Below, piece by piece: positions 16,677-25,195 of a stretch of DNA of 40,002 nucleotides (the first letter of the stretch is position 1; the number at the start of each line of letters is the position of its first letter). The translations under genes and the position numbers were made by a program. The DNA is taken from assembly GCA_020247395.1 (NCBI GenBank), contig JADCJC010000033.1, positions 1 to 40,002 of the forward strand. The letters are read 5' to 3'. A model generated the notes under the pieces. It saw only the letters and a list, made by a program, of their open reading frames with translations. It was not told the DNA's origin and did not search any database. The stretch is from Rhodocyclaceae bacterium (lineage in GTDB: Bacteria > Pseudomonadota > Gammaproteobacteria > Burkholderiales > Usitatibacteraceae).

Positions 16677-16703
16677 ACGCCCCGCGCTGCGGGGCGTTTT
16701 TGT
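16677..16703 (+). terminator. Intrinsic terminator of the exbB-exbD1-exbD2-tonB operon
   Basis: ACGCCCCGC-GCT-GCGGGGCGT is a 9-bp stem followed by TTTTTGTTTT, 20 bases after the tonB stop. Confidence 0.92.
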
Positions 16704-16782
16704 TTTGCAGCCCCGTCGCGCGGCACGTTTGTTTTAGTAGCCCTGCCCCGGCAATAAACAGCGAAAGCCCTAAAATGAGAGC

Positions 16783-17331
16783 ATGCGTATGACAAGCTCA
16801 GCTACCGGCGTTTGTATCTTCCTGACGGGGCTATCCGGAGCGGGCAAGTCGACCATCGCGACTGCACTCGACAACGCGATCCGGACAAAGCTCAAGCGCA
16901 CAGTCACACTGCTCGACGGTGATGTGGTGAGGACACATCTTTCCAAGGAGTTAGGCTACTCACGCGCGGACCGCGACACCAACATCGAGCGCATCGCCTA
17001 TGTCGCCTCCGAGGTGGTAAAACATGGTGGTATCGTCATCTCTGCTGCGATCGCGCCTTACGAAGCGGCGCGAGCCGCCGCCCGTCGGCGCATCGAAGCC
17101 AACGGACGTTTTGTATTGGTGCATCTTTCGACACCGCTAGCGGTTTGTGAAGCGCGTGATACCAAGGGGCTGTACGCCAAGGCGCGCCGTGGCGAGATTG
17201 ACATGTTCACCGGCGTGACGGATGCGTACGAACTACCGACCCAAGCCGAGTTGACTATCGACACATCAACCAGCAGCATCGACGACGCGGTAGCAACGCT
17301 ACTGGCCGCGATTACTAGGGATCACGCATGA
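16783..17331 (+). CDS. cysC: Adenylylsulfate (APS) kinase CysC
   Basis: A 182-residue cytoplasmic kinase that phosphorylates adenylylsulfate to PAPS in sulfate activation. The Walker A loop is GLSGAGKST (residues 16-24); [11 protein letters not shown] follows, and the C-terminal half carries the family block [18 protein letters not shown] then FTGVTDAYE. The usual partner ATP sulfurylase genes cysD/cysN are not in the window. It overlaps thyA by 4 bases (ATGA), so the two are probably translationally coupled, an unusual partner. A TAAAAT box lies just 7 bases before the start, so a leaderless or very short-leader transcript is possible, but no matching -35 is seen. A second ATG two codons in is an alternative start. 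Confidence 0.92.
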   Translation: MRMTSSATGVCIFLTGLSGAGKSTIATALDNAIRTKLKRTVTLLDGDVVRTHLSKELGYSRADRDTNIERIAYVASEVVKHGGIVISAAIAPYEAARAAARRRIEANGRFVLVHLSTPLAVCEARDTKGLYAKARRGEIDMFTGVTDAYELPTQAELTIDTSTSSIDDAVATLLAAITRDHA

Positions 17332-18134
17332 CTGCCGTCGACAACACCTACCTCACGCTTGTAAGCCACGTTCTGCAACACGGCGTAATCAAGTCCGACC
17401 GCACCGGCACCGGCACACGCTCGGTATTTGGTTATCAGATGCGTTTCCCGCTGTCTGAATCGTTTCCGTTGCTCACCACAAAAAAGTTGCATCTGCGCTC
17501 GATCATTCACGAGTTGTTGTGGTTCTTGAAGGGTGATACCAACATCGCCTACTTGCGTGAAAATAAGGTGACGATCTGGGACGAATGGGCCGATGCCAAT
17601 GGCGACCTGGGCCCTGTCTACGGCTACCAGTGGCGTTCGTGGCCGACACCGGATGGCAAGCACATTGACCAAATTGCCGAGGTCATCAGGCAAATTAAGA
17701 CCAACCCAGATTCGCGGCGCATGATCGTCTCGGCATGGAACGTCGCCGATATTCCGCAGATGGCGTTAGCTCCCTGCCATGCGTTCTTTCAGTTCTACGT
17801 GGCGGACGGAAAGTTATCCTGCCAGTTGTATCAACGCAGTGCCGATATCTTCCTCGGTGTGCCATTCAATATCGCCTCCTACGCGCTCCTGACCATGATG
17901 GTGGCACAGGTTTGTGGCCTCAAACCAGGCGAGTTTGTGCACACGCTTGGGGATGCACATCTTTATGCAAATCATCTCGAGCAAGCGCGCGAGCAACTGC
18001 AACGCGCGCCGCGCGCCGCACCGGTGATGCGCCTGAACCCGGCGGTGGACGACATCCTTGGCTTCACGTTTGAAGACTTCACCCTCGAAGGCTACGACCC
18101 GCATCCTGCCATCAAAGCGCCCATCGCGGTGTAA
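17328..18134 (+). CDS. thyA: Thymidylate synthase ThyA
   Basis: A 268-residue cytoplasmic enzyme that methylates dUMP to dTMP with methylene-tetrahydrofolate, producing dihydrofolate. The catalytic Cys150 lies in [38 protein letters not shown] and [20 protein letters not shown] are diagnostic family blocks, and the chain ends in [10 protein letters not shown] as usual. The length fits the E. coli-type enzyme (264 residues). It overlaps cysC by 4 bases at its start and is followed by folA, whose product recycles its dihydrofolate; thyA-folA pairing is a common proteobacterial arrangement. Confidence 0.97.
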   Translation: MTAVDNTYLTLVSHVLQHGVIKSDRTGTGTRSVFGYQMRFPLSESFPLLTTKKLHLRSIIHELLWFLKGDTNIAYLRENKVTIWDEWADANGDLGPVYGYQWRSWPTPDGKHIDQIAEVIRQIKTNPDSRRMIVSAWNVADIPQMALAPCHAFFQFYVADGKLSCQLYQRSADIFLGVPFNIASYALLTMMVAQVCGLKPGEFVHTLGDAHLYANHLEQAREQLQRAPRAAPVMRLNPAVDDILGFTFEDFTLEGYDPHPAIKAPIAV

Positions 18135-18157
18135 TGGTAGCGGCAGAGGCAGAGGCA

Positions 18158-18643
18158 ATGCTCAACCTAATCGTCGCTGTTGCGAAAGGAAACGTCATCG
18201 GGCTCGGCGGCAAAATGCCGTGGCATTTGCCTGCTGAGTTGGCGTACTTCAAACAAATCACGATGGGACACCCAATCATCATGGGACGCAAGACCTTTGA
18301 CTCGATCGGCCGTCCTCTGCCCGGCAGGCAGAACATCGTCGTTACAAGCAATCCGCAGTGGTCGCACGCGGGCGTAGACGTCCACGCGTCGATCGAATCC
18401 GCGCTCAGCGCGGTCGACGGGCGAGACGCTTTCGTGATTGGCGGTACTACGCTCTATCAAGCCGCCCTACCACTCGCCCAGCGGATTTACCTAACGGCGA
18501 TTGACGCGACCGTCGAAGGCGACACTTTTTTTCCAGAACTTTCGCCACTCGATTGGCGCGAGATTTCGCGCCAGCATCGCGCCCACGACGACAAAAACGC
18601 ATTCGCCGTTGACTTCATCGTGCTGGAGCGCAGGATTACCTAA
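18158..18643 (+). CDS. folA: Dihydrofolate reductase
   Basis: A 161-residue NADPH-dependent reductase that regenerates tetrahydrofolate from the dihydrofolate made by thymidylate synthase. From the chosen ATG the protein begins MLNLIVAVAKGNVIG, as in the family, with Glu27 in the active-site WHLPAELAYFK, then PIIMGRKTFDSIGRPLPGR and the cofactor motif VIGGTTLYQAAL. AGAGG lies 8 bases before this ATG. An earlier in-frame ATG overlaps the thyA stop (TAATG) and would add eight residues (MVAAEAEA) not seen in DHFRs. GACGCG and CGCGTC (18693-18722), followed by TTTC, could form a weak terminator downstream. Confidence 0.95.
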   Translation: MLNLIVAVAKGNVIGLGGKMPWHLPAELAYFKQITMGHPIIMGRKTFDSIGRPLPGRQNIVVTSNPQWSHAGVDVHASIESALSAVDGRDAFVIGGTTLYQAALPLAQRIYLTAIDATVEGDTFFPELSPLDWREISRQHRAHDDKNAFAVDFIVLERRIT

Positions 18644-18752
18644 TTCCACAGTACTCGAATTGACTCGCGCGCATGCCGTTAAGTGAACTGAGGACGCGCA
18701 AAGCATTTTCAAGGCACGCGTCTTTCAGCTTAACCAACGCCGAAGTTCTCGG

Positions 18753-19319
18753 CTAGGCCAATACGGTGCGGTTCCTGAAGCACCAAAGATAAAGCAAATA
18801 AATGCACACGGCTGTAACGTTGCCCATGAAAAAGCCAAGCGCACCAGAAGGCGCTATGGGCATCGACCCAGCATATTTGATTGGCGTAAAAGTAGCGGCT
18901 GAAATTCTTATCGTAACGGCATAACAGCCGTACACAAGTGCGATGGCCAATGGCAAGGGCGCGAGCAGCCAGTTATACGGACGGCTGAATCTGACGTACA
19001 CAAATGTCATCATGCGAATGCCCACTGCGAGGCCAATGCCGAAAACAATACAAACGACATACTTTGAATCAAACGGCGGAACGAAAAACCCCTGTTCATC
19101 GCGAGGCAACCACAACTGAGAGTCTGCCCACGATGGCTTCCAGCGGGCGTCGATAGCAGCTACCAACGCGCTGAGGATTATGGCGATTATTGCTACCGAA
19201 GCTAGCAACGACACAACTTCTCTCATTGGCTTTGAGCAACCCAACCCGAAATTCGGATACAGCAATTGAACGAAGTGCCCACCATCGGACACCAAGAAGG
19301 AATTCAACCCGTTTTTCAT
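18753..19319 (-). CDS. Small multi-pass membrane protein of unknown function
   Basis: A 188-residue protein that I do not recognise. It has about four hydrophobic segments: EVVSLLASVAIIAIILSALV, YVVCIVFGIGLAVGIRMMTF, WLLAPLPLAIALVYGCYAVT and MGNVTAVCIYLLYLWCF. A polar loop (DARWKPSWADSQLWLPRDEQ) lies between the first two, so an inner-membrane location is expected. I chose the ATG at 19319 because a full GGAGGT stands 4 bases upstream; a TTG 17 codons earlier (19370) keeps the frame open but lacks such a site. The gene is convergent with folA, stands alone, and is AT-richer in base use than its neighbours, which may mean acquired DNA. No conserved domain name can be given. Confidence 0.7.
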   Translation of the reverse strand: MKNGLNSFLVSDGGHFVQLLYPNFGLGCSKPMREVVSLLASVAIIAIILSALVAAIDARWKPSWADSQLWLPRDEQGFFVPPFDSKYVVCIVFGIGLAVGIRMMTFVYVRFSRPYNWLLAPLPLAIALVYGCYAVTIRISAATFTPIKYAGSMPIAPSGALGFFMGNVTAVCIYLLYLWCFRNRTVLA

Positions 19320-19580
19320 CAATACCTCCAACGCATATCGCAGCCAGATGCCAACGTAGAGCGGCTCCAATGAGCGGCATGCCCTAACATACTGCTCATT
19401 GCCGCTTGACTAAACAGCCTTACGTGCAGCTTTGACGACACGAAGTATATCTATCGCCAGCGCGGTTCAAACACTCTTGGTACCATGTCCAGATGGCGGC
19501 CAATCCAACTATACCGAGGGTGGCGCCTCCGGCGCAACCCTTGTGGTTGTGCGCGGGGACGGGGCTTGCCGAAAAGGTTT

Positions 19581-19602
19581 CATGTTTAATTACCGGATCA
19601 AT
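19581..19602 (-). repeat. 22-base dispersed repeat, copy 1
   Basis: Read on the minus strand it is ATTGATCCGG then TAATTAAACATG. It matches 20 of 22 bases with 39945-39966 on the + strand. Intergenic in both places. Function unknown. Confidence 0.45.
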
Positions 19603-19632
19603 AGAATCTGGAACGCTAAACTGCTTTATCCA

Positions 19633-19670
19633 CGGGCGTTTTCAGACATTTTTGCTTGGAAACGCCCGCC
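19633..19670 (+). repeat. Dispersed intergenic repeat with inverted ends, copy 1
   Basis: CGGGCGTTT (19633-19641) and AAACGCCCG (19660-19668) form a 9-bp inverted repeat around an 18-base centre. The segment TTTTCAG, CA, a five-base run, TGCT and GGAAACGCCCG recurs at 27481-27513 with a few changes. The central CATTTTTG of this copy is CAAAAATG in the other, its exact reverse complement. Confidence 0.45.
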
Positions 19671-19751
19671 AATCGGCGAGTTTTAATCTTTGGGGGCGGC
19701 GGAGCTGACAGATTCGCCCGCGCAGTAGGTTTTTAGAAGTTCCCTCTTCTA

Positions 19752-22700
19752 CTAGTACTCGCCGCTACCTGAGAACGCAGGCTGGTAGTTGTCGCGCCAG
19801 CCGCGCGGTGCCGGTGGCGGCATCATGTTTGAGGCATCGTATTCGAGCACGATGTTGTCCGGCGTCAACCACTCGGCAAGCGCCGTCACCAACGGCTCGG
19901 TAACGGCAACGCGCCATTGGTCGGGCAGCACCACCGGCACCTCGGCCTCACCGTTGTTGTAGACAATCTTCACCTGCACAGCATCACGCGCATCGGGCGC
20001 GAGGTGCGGCGACAACAAACGCCGTAACTTGGCGCCATCGGCTTGCCCGTTCATCGATAACGTCATTTGTCGTACAAATCTACGCGCCTCGTCCATGCCG
20101 ATCACATCGTCCGCAACCACCCGCAGTCCACCGGAAAATTCGTCGGGCGAAACCCGTCCGCGCACAATCAATGGCTGATCGTCGCGGATCAACTGGCGGC
20201 GCTTGTCAAATACATCGCTGTAGGCCACCACATCCACACGCGCACTGCCGTCGTCGAGTGTCATGACACACATCCGGCCGCGCTTGCCGTTACGCACGCG
20301 TTGCTCGTAAAGAATACCCGCCATCAGGATCGAATCATTCCTCGGCTGCAAATCCGACAACAAGGTCTTGGCAAATTGACGTATCTCACGCGCGTAGCTG
20401 GCAAACGGATGGCCGGACAGATAAAAGCCGAGCGCCGTCTTTTCGTTTATCAGTCGGTCACGGTCCGACCACATCGGCACCGCCACCAGCGCCAAACTTC
20501 CACCCGCCTCCGGCGAACTATCGCCAAACAAATTCACCTGCTGCGCATCCCGTAATGCCTTATCGGCAAGCTCAATGGCTTGCGGCAGTGTGGCAATTAA
20601 TGCGGCACGATTGGCCTCAATACTGTCGAATGCGCCCGCCTTAATCAGTGCTTCCATTGCCCGGCGATTCACGTGCCCGCGATCAACTCGCTTGACAAAA
20701 TCGAGCAAGTCAGCGAACGGCCCACCGGCCTCGCGGGCGGCTACGATGGCCTCAATGGCGCTCCGGCCAGTACCCTTCACCGCACCTAAGCCATAGCGAA
20801 TCGTGCGTTCATCGGTCGGCAGAAAACGATATGTGCCAAGGTTGATATCCGGCGGCAGGAGGGTCAGGCCAATCGCGCGTGCGTCGTCGGCAATGAGTTG
20901 AACCTTGTCGGTGAAATCCATGATGCAGCTCATATTGGCCGCCATGAATTCCGCCGGAAAATGTGCCTTCAAATACGCGGTGTGATACGCCACCAGCGAA
21001 TAGGCGGCCGAGTGTGACTTGTTGAAACCATACCCGGCAAACTTCTCCATAAAGTCGAACAGTTCGTCGGCAACGCGCTGGGCAATGCCCTTCTTCACTG
21101 CACCTTCGACAAAGATGCCGCGATGTTTCGCCATCTCTTCCGGCTTCTTTTTACCCATTGCACGGCGCAATAAATCCGCACCGCCGAGCGAATAGCCGCC
21201 CACCACCTGTGCGATCTGCATCACCTGTTCTTGATAGACCATGATGCCGTAGGTCGGCGAGAGAATCGGCTCAACCCGGGCATCAAGGTAGGTCACCTTC
21301 TCCGCGCCCGTCTTGCGCCGTATGTAGTCAGGAATCAGCTCCATCGGGCCGGGACGATACAGCGCGTTTAGCGCCGTCAGGTCTTCCACCGAGCCGGGGC
21401 GCGCCTTCACGATCAAGTCGCGCATGCCGCTACTTTCAAACTGGAAGATGGCAACCGTGCTGCCGCGCGCGAAGACGTTGTAGGCCGCCTGATCGTCGAG
21501 CGGGATATGTTGAAGGTCGAAGTCGGCCGAAGGATCGCCATACCGGCGCGCACGAATCAGTTCAACGGCTTCCTCGATAATTGTGAGCGTGGTCAGGCCA
21601 AGGAAGTCGAATTTCACCAGACCAACCGCCTCGACGTCATCCTTGTCGTACTGGCTGACAAACGAATCCGAGCCATCCGCAACATATAGCGGCGTGAAGT
21701 CTGTCAGCGGTCCGGGCGCAATCAGCACACCACCGGCGTGCATACCAACATTACGCGTGATGCCTTCGAGCTTAAGTGCCAGTTCCATCAACTCGGCGAC
21801 TTCTTCCTCGTTCTTAATACGATCATTGAATTGCGGCTCTTGCTTGATCGCCTCGGCCAGCGTAATACCAAGCTGATTGGGGATCAGTTTGGCGATACCG
21901 TCAACGTGGTTGTATCCCATACCGAGAACACGCCCCACATCACGAATCACGGCCTTGGCGGCCATCGTACCGAAGGTGGCGATCTGCGAAACCGAATCAT
22001 GCCCGTATTTGTTTTTGACGTAGTCGATGACGCGATCACGCCCTTCTTGGCAAAAATCTATGTCGAAATCGGGCATCGAAACACGTTCGGGATTGAGAAA
22101 ACGCTCGAACAGCAAGTCATAGTGCAGCGGATCAAGGTCGGTAATACCCAGTGAATAGGCCACCAGTGAGCCCGCACCAGAACCACGACCGGGGCCGACC
22201 GGCACACCATTTTTTTTTGCCCAACCGATAAAGTCCGCGACGATGAGAAAGTAACCCGGAAAGCCCATCTCGACGATGGTCTTCACTTCAAACTCGAGGC
22301 GCGCCGTGTATTTCGGTCTTGCCGCTTGACGCTCTGAGGCGTGCGGGTACAACGCCAGCAACCGTTGTTCAAGGCCCGCCATGGCTGACGCTAACAGGAA
22401 CTCGTCAATCGATTCACCATTCGGCGTTGGAAAATTCGGCAGCCGTGACTTGCCCAGCGCGAATTCAAAATGGCAGCGCTTGGCGATCTCGACGCTATTC
22501 TCAATTGCCTCGGGAAGGTCGGCGAACAGCTCCGCCATCTCCGCTGAGCTCTTGAAGTACTGACCGGTCGTGAACTCCTGCACACGCCGCTTGTCCCCCA
22601 ACACCTCGCCACGGGCAATACACACCCGCGCTTCGTGCGCCTTATAGTCTTCCGCTGCCATAAACTGAATGGGGTGTGTGGCCACGACCGGCAGATTGGC

Positions 22701-23330
22701 CACGCCCGCCAGATTCAGCGCGGCCGCATTGTACGACTCGTCGTTTTCCCTGCCCGCCCGCTGTACTTCGATGTAGAAGGCGTCTGCGAAATCCTTCGCC
22801 CAGCCATTCACCAGGCCGATGGCGCGCTTCGTGTCCCCTTGCACCAGCGCCTGACCGACATCACCTGCTGCGGCACCCGATAGGGCGATTAGGCCGTTGG
22901 TCGCCGACCCCACCAGCCACTCGCGGCGCAATTCGGCGCGACCGCGCCACATGTTTTCGCGAAAGGCGCGTGTTAGCAGATGGCATAGATTTAGGTACCC
23001 TGCCTGGTTGCGGCACAACAGCACAATACGCGAGGCATGCTCACGCGAGTTGGTATTTTCGATGGCGACTTCACAGCCGATGATTGGCTGCACACCGCGG
23101 CCACGCGCGCGTTGGAAAAACTTCACCGCACCAAATAGATTTGCCGCGTCCGTAATCGCCAATGCTGGCATCGCGTCTTCTGCCGCCTTGCTGACGGCTT
23201 CGTCAATACGAACAATCCCATCCGTAATCGAAAATTCGGTATGCAGCCGAAGATGAACGAATGGGACGGCAGGGGAGGAAGGGACGGAAGGGGCGGGCGA
23301 GGACATTGCAGAACCTGAGGTCACAGGCAT
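19752..23330 (-). CDS. dnaE: DNA polymerase III alpha subunit DnaE
   Basis: A 1192-residue replicative DNA polymerase, C-family, the catalytic subunit of the pol III core. An N-terminal PHP domain begins FVHLRLHTEFSITDG. The palm carries PDFDIDF at about residues 419-425 and VKFDFLG at about 572-578 (Asp575), giving the three catalytic aspartates; GPGRGSGAGSLVAY, MHAGGVLIAP and NKSHSAAYSLVAYHTAYLKA are typical DnaE1 blocks. An OB domain follows (MCVMTLDDGSARVDVVAYSD). I start at the ATG at 23330, with AGGGG 8 bases upstream; an ATG at 23306 is also possible, and a start at 23438 would overlap the upstream hydrolase gene by 59 bases. Length fits the family (E. coli 1160). Confidence 0.97.
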   Translation of the reverse strand: MPVTSGSAMSSPAPSVPSSPAVPFVHLRLHTEFSITDGIVRIDEAVSKAAEDAMPALAITDAANLFGAVKFFQRARGRGVQPIIGCEVAIENTNSREHASRIVLLCRNQAGYLNLCHLLTRAFRENMWRGRAELRREWLVGSATNGLIALSGAAAGDVGQALVQGDTKRAIGLVNGWAKDFADAFYIEVQRAGRENDESYNAAALNLAGVANLPVVATHPIQFMAAEDYKAHEARVCIARGEVLGDKRRVQEFTTGQYFKSSAEMAELFADLPEAIENSVEIAKRCHFEFALGKSRLPNFPTPNGESIDEFLLASAMAGLEQRLLALYPHASERQAARPKYTARLEFEVKTIVEMGFPGYFLIVADFIGWAKKNGVPVGPGRGSGAGSLVAYSLGITDLDPLHYDLLFERFLNPERVSMPDFDIDFCQEGRDRVIDYVKNKYGHDSVSQIATFGTMAAKAVIRDVGRVLGMGYNHVDGIAKLIPNQLGITLAEAIKQEPQFNDRIKNEEEVAELMELALKLEGITRNVGMHAGGVLIAPGPLTDFTPLYVADGSDSFVSQYDKDDVEAVGLVKFDFLGLTTLTIIEEAVELIRARRYGDPSADFDLQHIPLDDQAAYNVFARGSTVAIFQFESSGMRDLIVKARPGSVEDLTALNALYRPGPMELIPDYIRRKTGAEKVTYLDARVEPILSPTYGIMVYQEQVMQIAQVVGGYSLGGADLLRRAMGKKKPEEMAKHRGIFVEGAVKKGIAQRVADELFDFMEKFAGYGFNKSHSAAYSLVAYHTAYLKAHFPAEFMAANMSCIMDFTDKVQLIADDARAIGLTLLPPDINLGTYRFLPTDERTIRYGLGAVKGTGRSAIEAIVAAREAGGPFADLLDFVKRVDRGHVNRRAMEALIKAGAFDSIEANRAALIATLPQAIELADKALRDAQQVNLFGDSSPEAGGSLALVAVPMWSDRDRLINEKTALGFYLSGHPFASYAREIRQFAKTLLSDLQPRNDSILMAGILYEQRVRNGKRGRMCVMTLDDGSARVDVVAYSDVFDKRRQLIRDDQPLIVRGRVSPDEFSGGLRVVADDVIGMDEARRFVRQMTLSMNGQADGAKLRRLLSPHLAPDARDAVQVKIVYNNGEAEVPVVLPDQWRVAVTEPLVTALAEWLTPDNIVLEYDASNMMPPPAPRGWRDNYQPAFSGSGEY

Positions 23331-23379
23331 AAATTTTACCCCTGCGCCCTCGCTTCGGGCAGGCAGAATTCCGGCGAAT

Positions 23380-24306
23380 TCACGTTTCTTTTTTCGCTCC
23401 GGTGCCCTCGGCAGCTTGACAATGTTGGGCAATTTCATCCGCTAGTCGCGCCCACAGCGGCTCCGGCAGGTCGTGCCCCATCCCTTCAATAATCACTGAG
23501 CGCGCCTCGCCGCCGCCCTCGCGAATTGCGCGCGCGGTTTCGAGTCCGGCCGGATACGGAATCAACTCGTCTTGGTCGCCGTGCAAGACGAGTGTCGGCA
23601 CCTTGATCTGCCGTACGATTTTGGTGCGGTCGTCACTCGCCGCAATCGCCGCAATTTGCCGCGCACCGCCGGCAGGGTTGTTGCGCCGCGCGACGTGCTG
23701 CTCACACAGGGCCCGCAAACGCGCTTGATCGGGCCGCAAGGTCCGGCTACTGACGGTATTGAGCACATACATCATGCGCTCTATCGCCGCCTTGGTATCG
23801 TTGGGCTTTGCTGGTCGGCTCAAAATTGCCCGCATGGTTCGCCAGCTGGCCTTGGGCAAACTGCGCCGCCCGGTGGTCGACATGATCGAGGTCAAACTCG
23901 CAACGCGCGACGGCAGCGAGGCGGCGAGGTTCTGCGCAATCATGCCGCCCATACTGGCGCCGACCAGATGTACGCGCGGCAAACCAAGTGCGCCAATCAA
24001 CGCTGACGTATCCATCGCCATATCATCGAGGCTGTAGGCTGCCTTGACACTCAAGCCCATCATGTAACGCATGTATTGCAGGGGAATGTTGGGCGTACCG
24101 AGTTCGTTGAGTTGTGTTGAGAGCCCGGCATCACGATTGTCAAACCGCACGACATAGAAACCACGATCAGCCAACATCTCACAAAACGGCTCAGGCCACA
24201 AAATCATTTGCACGCCGAGCCCCATCACCAGCACGATGGGTGGATGCGCGGGGTTGCCGCGCCCCTCGTAATGCAGACTGATACCGTTGGCTTCGATATT
24301 CGGCAC
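23380..24306 (-). CDS. Alpha/beta hydrolase
   Basis: A 308-residue alpha/beta-hydrolase-fold enzyme, probably cytoplasmic, with no signal peptide. The nucleophile elbow is GASMGG (Ser118); Asp246 in LHGDQDELIP and His278 in GMGHDLP complete the triad. FDNRDAGLST near residue 55-64 is common in this esterase/aclacinomycin-methylesterase-like group. The start codon is GTG at 24306-24304 with a distant AGGG. It lies 18 bases downstream of another hydrolase gene and 49 bases upstream of the dnaE start, so the leftward genes here may be transcribed together. The substrate is not predictable from sequence. Confidence 0.88.
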   Translation of the reverse strand: MPNIEANGISLHYEGRGNPAHPPIVLVMGLGVQMILWPEPFCEMLADRGFYVVRFDNRDAGLSTQLNELGTPNIPLQYMRYMMGLSVKAAYSLDDMAMDTSALIGALGLPRVHLVGASMGGMIAQNLAASLPSRVASLTSIMSTTGRRSLPKASWRTMRAILSRPAKPNDTKAAIERMMYVLNTVSSRTLRPDQARLRALCEQHVARRNNPAGGARQIAAIAASDDRTKIVRQIKVPTLVLHGDQDELIPYPAGLETARAIREGGGEARSVIIEGMGHDLPEPLWARLADEIAQHCQAAEGTGAKKET

Positions 24307-24324
24307 GTCGAAAATCGCCCTACG

Positions 24325-25170
24325 TCATTCGCCGCGAGTCGTATCGCGATAAAAGTATTGCTTCCAACCGGTACGGTCAAAAGGTTGCCACTGCCTTTCC
24401 GGCTGCGCAAGCCGGTCAGCGACCGCATACAGCGCAGTGGGATTCAGCCCAAGACCGACATGGCTCGCAACAACTTCAATATTCTCGGCAAATTTGCCCG
24501 GCGTTTGGTGCGACAACTGCCAAGCGACCACACCATCAGTCCGCGAATAAATGGATGTCGTCGGCACCGGCGGCGGCTTCTTCAGCTGCGCCAACAGCTG
24601 CGGATTGTTTAACTTGTGACCACTTGCAAACTCGTAATACCACCACGCGTTGGTGGCTTTGGGGTCACCTGAGAAAGGTGTTCCCAGCGTAACCACACTG
24701 CGCACAAAGTCGGGCAGCGCCTTGGCGAATTCGCGCGCATAGATGCCGCCCAAACTCCAGCCGATCAAGGTCACGTTGCGGCCGGTCGACTTAACAATTT
24801 CGCCGATACGTTCAACACTTTTTTGCAGCACGCCTTCGCGTGGCCCAAGATTGCGCCCCAAATCCCAACCGTAGGTGTCATAACCTTGGCCGGACAAGAA
24901 ATTTCGCAGCGGTGCGGTGGACAAATCACCCGCACCTAGACCGGGGAATACGATGACGGGGTGGCCATCACCTTCCGGCGCGTTTCTTAATAGCGGCCAC
25001 GCGGCGAGGGTGGCACCAAACTCCCAGGGGGCGCGTGTTTCCAGCGCCAGCAGCAAGGCATTGGGCGCCTTGAGTTGCCGCTCCATGAGTTCGAACTCTG
25101 CCGCCCATAGCGGCTGGTCATTGGCAGGTTCGCTCGACTTGCGGGAATGCGATTTCTTACGATTGGCCAT
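24325..25170 (-). CDS. Lipase-like alpha/beta hydrolase
   Basis: A 281-residue alpha/beta hydrolase with a very basic start (MANRKKSHSRKSS). The oxyanion segment is VIVFPGLGAGDLST. The nucleophile is Ser139 in IGWSLGG, with Asp212 in SIYSRTDGVV and His237 in ASHVGLG. The PTTSIYSRTDGVV and SHVGL blocks resemble triacylglycerol lipase/PGAP1-like proteins. It lies 25 bases downstream of the wax ester synthase gene, so a role in neutral-lipid turnover is a reasonable inference. No clear ribosome site precedes the ATG. Confidence 0.87.
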   Translation of the reverse strand: MANRKKSHSRKSSEPANDQPLWAAEFELMERQLKAPNALLLALETRAPWEFGATLAAWPLLRNAPEGDGHPVIVFPGLGAGDLSTAPLRNFLSGQGYDTYGWDLGRNLGPREGVLQKSVERIGEIVKSTGRNVTLIGWSLGGIYAREFAKALPDFVRSVVTLGTPFSGDPKATNAWWYYEFASGHKLNNPQLLAQLKKPPPVPTTSIYSRTDGVVAWQLSHQTPGKFAENIEVVASHVGLGLNPTALYAVADRLAQPERQWQPFDRTGWKQYFYRDTTRGE

Positions 25171-25195
25171 GTCAAATGTTTTGTTTTAAGTTGGG

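Larger units (their letters stand above)
19320..19751. other. Intergenic region with repeat fragments between the membrane protein gene and dnaE
   Basis: No convincing gene in these 432 bases. They hold two short repeats that recur elsewhere in the window (19581-19602 and 19633-19670, listed separately). Downstream of the dnaE stop no strong intrinsic terminator is seen; CGCC-AATC-GGCG at 19667-19678 is a small stem only. Confidence 0.5.

Noticed and set aside
23331-23438. Longer DnaE start at 23438
   Set aside because: Would overlap the upstream hydrolase gene and adds a basic stretch not seen at the start of the PHP domain; the ATG at 23330 has a ribosome site.
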